Source: Pseudomonas lijiangensis (GTDB lineage Bacteria > Pseudomonadota > Gammaproteobacteria > Pseudomonadales > Pseudomonadaceae). From it: a stretch of DNA of 64,000 bases. Every line of letters begins with the position of its first letter. The stretch's first letter is position 1. Both the position numbers and the translations under genes were made by a program. The notes under the pieces were generated by a model. It did not search any database and was not told the origin of the DNA. It saw only the letters and a list, made by a program, of their open reading frames with translations. The DNA lies in NCBI RefSeq assembly GCF_018968705.1, contig NZ_CP076668.1, positions 2,553,001 to 2,617,000 on the forward strand. Reading direction: 5' to 3'. Positions 59,792 to 64,000 of the stretch are shown piece after piece.

Positions 59792-59898
59792 GTCGCCATG
59801 CCCCCCTGTCGCCTGAATAAGGCGAACCTAGGGTTGTGACTGTGGGGTAGTGGGTTAGTTGAAGAAATCGTAAGCGTGTTGCTCGAGTGAGTGCTGAA

Positions 59899-59946
59899 GT
59901 GGGAGGCAGCTTGCTGGCGACTGTTGTGTTGCCAGCCAGCTGTCTC
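59899..59946. repeat. REP doublet with one degenerate arm
   Basis: A good GTGGGAGGCAGCTTGCTGGCGA copy at 59899-59920 and a degraded inverse copy at about 59929-59946. It lies after the last gene of the right-edge operon. Confidence 0.7.
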
Positions 59947-59960
59947 TGGTTTCAGGCGTT

Positions 59961-61013
59961 TCAGCGCTCGATGCTGCGACTCCAGCGTGCATTCCACTCG
60001 GGACGGATCTGGTTGACCTGATCCCAGTCGATGGTCACGGCGGTTTCCAGGTATTTCTTCATGGCCTGGACCTGATCGCGGGTCTTGTCAGTGGTGGGCG
60101 TATTGGGGTTGGACGGGATCTGGTCGCCAAGCTCCAGGGCCGGAGCCTGAGCTTCTGCGGTCAGCAGGTAGGCTGCCAGCTTCTGGGTCAGTTCCGGCTG
60201 GTTGTTTTTGGCGATGGCACATTCCGCGACGTTCAGCACCACAGCGCCTTCCTTGGGTTGTGCGTATTCTACGGGAACACCCTTGAGTTTCAGGGCCGTG
60301 ACCTGAGTCGGTGTCAGGGGAAAGAGGGCGGCTTCGTCGGTCTGCACCATCTCGGAGATTTTTGCCGAACTGGCGATGTATTCCAGCACGTTCGGGCCAA
60401 TGGTTTTCGGCCAGGCCTTGAAGCCGGGTTCGACGTTGCTCTCGGTGCCGCCCTGGATACGGTTGAACATCAGAAAGCCATGCAGACCAAAGGTCGAGGA
60501 TGCCAGTGACTGGAACACGACCTTGTCCTTGAAGCGCTTGTCGGCCAGATCCATCCAGGAGGTAGGAGCACTCCAGCCTTTTTCCTTGAACATGCGGGTG
60601 TTGTAGGCCAGACCTGTTACACCCAGGCTCACGGCGGCAGCCTGATCCTTGATTCTGGCCTGAGGCGGTAATTCGGCCAATGCCGCGCTGGGTTGCAAGG
60701 TATCGCACAAGCCCATGGAAATGGCGCGATACATGATGCCGTCATCAAGGAATATCAGGTGCATCTGCGGATTGTCCTTGCTGGCCTGAACCTTGGCCAG
60801 GATGTCCGAAGAGGTGCCGGGCACGATCACGACCTTGACGTTGTTGGCCTTCTCGAAAGCCGGCAGCACATGATCGGCATACAGACGCTCCATGGTTCCG
60901 CCGTTCATGCCCAGATACAGTGTCGTTTCGGCCAGTGCAGGCTGAGAAGCGAGCAGGGCGGCGAGTGGCAGGCATGACAGGCCTGAGAGTGCGATACGTT
61001 TGGCAATCTTCAT
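59961..61013 (-). CDS. ABC transporter substrate-binding protein, polyamine/iron type
   Basis: 350 residues from the ATG at 61011-61013, with GGAAGG upstream; longer in-frame starts overlap the oxidoreductase. Sec signal (LSGLSCLPLAALLASQPALA). The mature part matches PotD/FbpA-type periplasmic proteins: LYLGMNGGTMERLYADHVLPAFEKANNVKV and LGVTGLAYNTRMFKEKGW. The ATGA overlap with the upstream FAD oxidoreductase puts it in the amine dehydrogenase operon, so its ligand is probably the dehydrogenase substrate, such as an opine or other secondary amine. Confidence 0.88.
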   Translation of the reverse strand: MKIAKRIALSGLSCLPLAALLASQPALAETTLYLGMNGGTMERLYADHVLPAFEKANNVKVVIVPGTSSDILAKVQASKDNPQMHLIFLDDGIMYRAISMGLCDTLQPSAALAELPPQARIKDQAAAVSLGVTGLAYNTRMFKEKGWSAPTSWMDLADKRFKDKVVFQSLASSTFGLHGFLMFNRIQGGTESNVEPGFKAWPKTIGPNVLEYIASSAKISEMVQTDEAALFPLTPTQVTALKLKGVPVEYAQPKEGAVVLNVAECAIAKNNQPELTQKLAAYLLTAEAQAPALELGDQIPSNPNTPTTDKTRDQVQAMKKYLETAVTIDWDQVNQIRPEWNARWSRSIER

Positions 61014-62194
61014 TTGGGCGACCTTCCTCTGTGTATTGGAATGACGTTGCTGGCAAGTACGGGGGCAGTGGCTGGCGTTTCCGGAGTCTGGAAGCGACCG
61101 ATGGAAAACGCTTCGATGGCAATCGATGAACGGCCCTGGCAGACCCATTCGGCCAGGGCTTCTCCTGCTGCCGGACCAATCTGGAAACCCGCACCGGCAA
61201 AACCGAAACCGTGCAGCAGGCCGGGTTGGCGCAGGCTGGGGCCGAGCACAGGCTCGCGATCGGGCAGATAGCCCTCGGTGCCGCTCCAGGTGCGAATGGC
61301 GTGGGCGCCAGCCAGTGGCGGGTAGAGTTCGACGGCATTGCGCAGGATGTCCAGAATCGCTGTCTGCCCCGGTCGGGCGCGCAACGGGTCCAGGGCGAAT
61401 CCCTGACCTCCGCCCAGGATGCAATTGCCTCTGGCCACCTGCCTTGCATAGATACCGCCACCTTCGACCCCGGTGCTGACATCCATGAACATGGGCAGGG
61501 GTTCGGTCACCAGCATGGCGGGATAACCCGAATACATCGGCACGGGTTCACCGAATTGCGCCGCCAGCGTACCCGCCCATGCACCGGCGCAATTGAGCAG
61601 CCAGGGAGCGCGCACTTGCAGGCCACTGGCAGTGCGGACGATGAATGCCTGACCGTCATGTTCCACATCGATGACCTGAGCCTGCTCGAAGATCTGCGCA
61701 CCCGCCTTATGCGCCGCACGGGCGAAGGCCGGTGATACCAGGCGCGGGTTGGCATGCCCGTCGTCCGGGCACAGTGAGGCCCCGACTGCGCCATCACCGG
61801 CCCAGGGGTAACGAGCCTGCAACTGTGCGCGGTCAAGCAGTTGCAGGCCCAGGCCAAAGGCCCTGCTGGCTTGCTCGTAGGCGCGCAAGGCATTCATGTC
61901 CTGCTCGTTGCGGGCCAGTTTCAGGTGCCCGGAACGCACGTACTCACCGTCACTGCCGATCAGTTCACGCAGGCTGCCCCATAGCTCGTGAGCCCGCTGT
62001 GACAGAGGCAGTTGGGACAAAGGCCGACCCTGGCGCCTGACGCCGCCGTAATTGACCCCGCTGGAGTGCGAGCCGCAGAAGTCTCGTTCCAGCAGCGTCA
62101 CCCGCTTGCCCTTGAGTGCCAGCATCAGCGCAGCAGAGGCGCCGACGATGCCACCGCCAATGATCAGTGCATCGGTTTCCATAGGGCGGCTCAT
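61010..62194 (-). CDS. FAD-dependent amine/amino acid dehydrogenase subunit (OoxB/HcnC-like)
   Basis: 394 residues. N-terminal FAD motif ALIIGGGIVGASAALML and the DAO-type C-terminal GFGFAGAGFQIGPAAGEALAEW. GSHSSGVNYGGVRRQGR near the flavin is typical of the glycine/D-amino acid oxidase branch that includes octopine/nopaline oxidase B and HcnC. It would oxidise the C-N bond and pass electrons to the Fe-S partners encoded upstream. ATGA overlaps at both ends. A true cyanide synthase role is unlikely given the transporter genes in the same operon. Confidence 0.86.
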   Translation of the reverse strand: MSRPMETDALIIGGGIVGASAALMLALKGKRVTLLERDFCGSHSSGVNYGGVRRQGRPLSQLPLSQRAHELWGSLRELIGSDGEYVRSGHLKLARNEQDMNALRAYEQASRAFGLGLQLLDRAQLQARYPWAGDGAVGASLCPDDGHANPRLVSPAFARAAHKAGAQIFEQAQVIDVEHDGQAFIVRTASGLQVRAPWLLNCAGAWAGTLAAQFGEPVPMYSGYPAMLVTEPLPMFMDVSTGVEGGGIYARQVARGNCILGGGQGFALDPLRARPGQTAILDILRNAVELYPPLAGAHAIRTWSGTEGYLPDREPVLGPSLRQPGLLHGFGFAGAGFQIGPAAGEALAEWVCQGRSSIAIEAFSIGRFQTPETPATAPVLASNVIPIHRGRSPK

Positions 62195-63570
62195 GCTTCA
62201 GTCTCCAGGCCGAACGGCAGCGGTTTGATCGGAGCCTGGCCGCGCAGTCGACCAATGTTGTCCAGCCTGCGATGGCTTTCCCGGGCAATGATTTCCGCTG
62301 CGGCCATGCCACACAGGCGGCCCTGGCAACGCCCCATGCCGACCCTGCACATGGCCTTGACCCGATTGATCTCCCAATGGCCTTCTTGCACTGTGGATCT
62401 GATGTCGCCTGCACTGACTTCTTCGCAACGGCAGATGATGGTTTCGTCAGGTACGTTGGCGGCCCATTCGGCGGGGAACGGAAAGGCCGTCTCCAGCCCC
62501 AGGCGAAAGCGCTCGATCTTGTGCAGCTTGCTTTGCAGAGTCGAGAGGCGGTTCTGGTCGACAGGATGGCCGCTGTCTTCAAGCAGGCTCAGTGCTGCCA
62601 GCTCCCCGGTCATTTCTGCCGCATCGGCGCCCATGATTGCTGCGCCATCACCTGCCAGATAAACCCCTGAAACGCTGCTGCGCCCCGCATTGTCGCGGGT
62701 CGGCAGCCAGGCACGGTTCTGTGGGCTCCAGCTGAATGCGCAGCCGAGTATATCCGCCAGTTGGGTTTCGCTGCGCAAGGCATGGGCAAAGGCCACGGCA
62801 TCGCACGCCAGTTGCTTTTGCTGGCCCTTGTGTTGCCAGCGCACGCCACTGACGCGCTTGTCACCTTCGATACGCTCCAGCGTTGCGCCCTGATGCACCG
62901 GGATGCCATGAGCCGTCAGCCATGCCCGGTAATAAAGACCTTTGGCAAGGGTGGCCGGTTGATTCAGCAAGGCAGGCAAGGCTCGGCATTGCGCGGAGAA
63001 GGGCGCGCTATCGAGCACGGCCACGACTCTGGCTCCGGCCTTGGCATATTGATAAGCCACCAGATAAAGCAGAGGGCCACTGCCCGCCAGCACAACGTTT
63101 TCGCCGATGGCGCAGCCCTGATACTTCAGGGCGATTTGCGCAGCGCCCAGGCTGTAGACACCTGGCAGTGTCCAGCCCGGAACGGGGAGAATGCGATCCG
63201 TTGCGCCGGTGGCGACAATCACTTGAGAGAAGTCGATCTGCCCCGCACGCGACTGATTCAGGGTGTCGAGCCGGCCGTTTTCGGCATTCCAGACCAGTGT
63301 CTGTGCACGATAGTCGATGCTGTCGGCCAGATCGTCCACGGCCTTATGCACTGCAATCGCTTTGCCGGCTTCAAAACCGTACAGGTCCTTGGGTGAGCGC
63401 TTGAAGTTCTCCGGCTGGCGGCGATAGATCTGCCCGCCGCCGCGCAGGCCTTCGTCGATCAGGCAGGGTTTTACGCCATGTTCGAGCAAGGTTTGCGCCG
63501 CCCGGATTCCGGCAGGGCCGGCGCCGATGATGACGACCTTTCTGGTGTCAGTTGCGATATGGTCGTTCAT
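62191..63570 (-). CDS. FAD/NAD(P)-binding dehydrogenase subunit with BFD-like Fe-S domain (OoxA/HcnB-like)
   Basis: 459 residues from the ATG at 63568-63570. FAD motif VVIIGAGPAGIRAAQTLLEHG; second dinucleotide site NVVLAGSGPLLYLVAYQY. The C-terminal region (about 380-435) has CRCEEVSAGDIRSTV and CRVGMGRCQGRLC, the four-or-more Cys pattern of the BFD-type [2Fe-2S] domain. It transfers electrons from the catalytic FAD subunit. Coupled by ATGA overlaps to the ferredoxin-like gene upstream and the catalytic subunit gene downstream. Confidence 0.88.
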   Translation of the reverse strand: MNDHIATDTRKVVIIGAGPAGIRAAQTLLEHGVKPCLIDEGLRGGGQIYRRQPENFKRSPKDLYGFEAGKAIAVHKAVDDLADSIDYRAQTLVWNAENGRLDTLNQSRAGQIDFSQVIVATGATDRILPVPGWTLPGVYSLGAAQIALKYQGCAIGENVVLAGSGPLLYLVAYQYAKAGARVVAVLDSAPFSAQCRALPALLNQPATLAKGLYYRAWLTAHGIPVHQGATLERIEGDKRVSGVRWQHKGQQKQLACDAVAFAHALRSETQLADILGCAFSWSPQNRAWLPTRDNAGRSSVSGVYLAGDGAAIMGADAAEMTGELAALSLLEDSGHPVDQNRLSTLQSKLHKIERFRLGLETAFPFPAEWAANVPDETIICRCEEVSAGDIRSTVQEGHWEINRVKAMCRVGMGRCQGRLCGMAAAEIIARESHRRLDNIGRLRGQAPIKPLPFGLETEA

Positions 63571-63857
63571 GACTGACGCCCCGGTTCGCGACTGACAACC
63601 TGGTCGGCTTGCAGCAGGGTCGAACAGGCCCTGACCCGCTGCCCGTCTCCCAGGCGTACCCAGCATTCCTGGCAGGCTCCCATCATGCAGAAGCCTGCAC
63701 GAGGTTCTGCACTGAAATCGCTGCCGCGCAGGTGTTCGCTCGCCGTCAGTACGGCGGTCAGCAATGTATCGCCTTGCAACCCGCTGGCGGGCTGGCCATC
63801 CAGGGTGAAGGACAGGGCCGGACGGTCGAGTTCGACCAATCGTTTCAGCAATGCCAT
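63567..63857 (-). CDS. Small [2Fe-2S] subunit of amine dehydrogenase (HcnA-like)
   Basis: 96 residues. Ferredoxin-like fold with Cys at 57, 62, 65 and 78 (AGFCMMGACQECWVRLGDGQRVRACS), a plant-type [2Fe-2S] arrangement. It corresponds to HcnA and to the small subunit of octopine/nopaline and hydroxyproline dehydrogenases. It lies 24 bases after the permease stop and overlaps the next gene, so electron carrier, flavoproteins and binding protein are made from one transcript. Confidence 0.86.
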   Translation of the reverse strand: MALLKRLVELDRPALSFTLDGQPASGLQGDTLLTAVLTASEHLRGSDFSAEPRAGFCMMGACQECWVRLGDGQRVRACSTLLQADQVVSREPGRQS

Positions 63858-63881
63858 TGAATATGCGCTCCGGGCCTGAAG

Positions 63882-64000
63882 TTAATGTTTGCCGACCAGT
63901 ACGCGATCCAGGCCATAGACCCGGTCGAGCAGAATCATGGTGGCGGCAGTCAGCGCAATGACCAGCGCCGAGACGGCGGCCATCATCGGGTCGATGGATT
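63882..64000 (-). CDS. ABC transporter permease, C-terminal end
   Basis: Only the last 38 codons and the stop are in the window. The translated end, SIDPMMAAVSALVIALTAATM then ILLDRVYGLDRVL split at the helix end, has the last membrane helix and short basic tail of PotC/FbpB-type permeases. It belongs to the same operon as the binding protein near 60 kb. Confidence 0.75.
   Translation of the reverse strand, partial: SIDPMMAAVSALVIALTAATMILLDRVYGLDRVLVGKH

Noticed and set aside
61010..63857. HcnABC hydrogen cyanide synthase
   Set aside because: Gene order and fold match, but the operon also holds an ABC binding protein and permease. This fits an amine or opine dehydrogenase better.

Overview
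The window looks like a chromosomal segment of a Pseudomonas (gamma-proteobacteria). This rests on high GC, Pseudomonas-type REP palindromes (GTGGGAG-headed inverted pairs at about 3.8, 9.2, 10.7, 26.1 and 59.9 kb), many LysR/Lrp/HxlR/XRE-regulated catabolic operons, and protein families typical of the genus. I see no rRNA, tRNA, CRISPR array, insertion sequence or phage. The species cannot be named from sequence alone.

Region 1 (1-10.7 kb) is a divergent catabolic island. The minus arm carries purU, folD and a sarcosine-oxidase-like set (soxB, soxD, soxA cut by the left edge). The plus arm carries a type III glutamine-synthetase-like gene, three split glutamate-synthase subunits and an ammonium transporter. 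Together these match the N-methylglutamate pathway: methylamine to gamma-glutamylmethylamide (GmaS), to N-methylglutamate (MgsABC), to glutamate plus a C1 unit on folate (the Sox/Mgd-like enzyme), which FolD and PurU convert to formate. An XRE-cupin regulator, a -24/-12 promoter and TTCC-TGAT-GGAA-type palindromes lie between the arms.

Region 2 (10.7-31.5 kb) is ordinary accessory chromosome: a luciferase-like monooxygenase, a membrane glycosyltransferase with an SDR reductase, a NorR-like regulator without a visible NO-detoxification gene, MFS transporters, small hypothetical proteins, a LysE exporter with its Lrp regulator, two tandem RcnB-like proteins, a divergent quinone-reductase/HxlR pair, a PBP2 paralogue, and a LysR-linked amidohydrolase/isochorismatase group.

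Region 3 (31.5-46.4 kb) is dominated by one 14.1 kb gene for a 4699-residue TpsA/CdiA-type exoprotein. It has a TPS secretion domain, very repetitive FHA-1 and FHA-2 regions, an AT-rich non-repetitive insert where CdiA proteins carry their receptor-binding/YP region, a pretoxin and a short C-terminal toxin-like domain. A small AT-rich ORF after it is the probable immunity gene. No TpsB/CdiB partner gene is in the window. A consensus sigma70 promoter overlaid by two copies of one near-palindrome precedes the gene.

Region 4 (46.5-64 kb) holds a GNAT acetyltransferase and a LysR regulator, then a tightly overlapping operon of a flavin monooxygenase, a dipeptide-type ABC importer and two carboxymuconolactone-decarboxylase/AhpD-fold proteins. 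A chalcone-isomerase-like exported protein, moaA and a cation/proton antiporter follow. At the right edge is a minus-strand operon in which a three-subunit flavin/Fe-S amine dehydrogenase (octopine/nopaline-oxidase or HcnABC type) is coupled by ATGA overlaps to a polyamine/iron-type ABC binding protein and a permease cut by the window edge.
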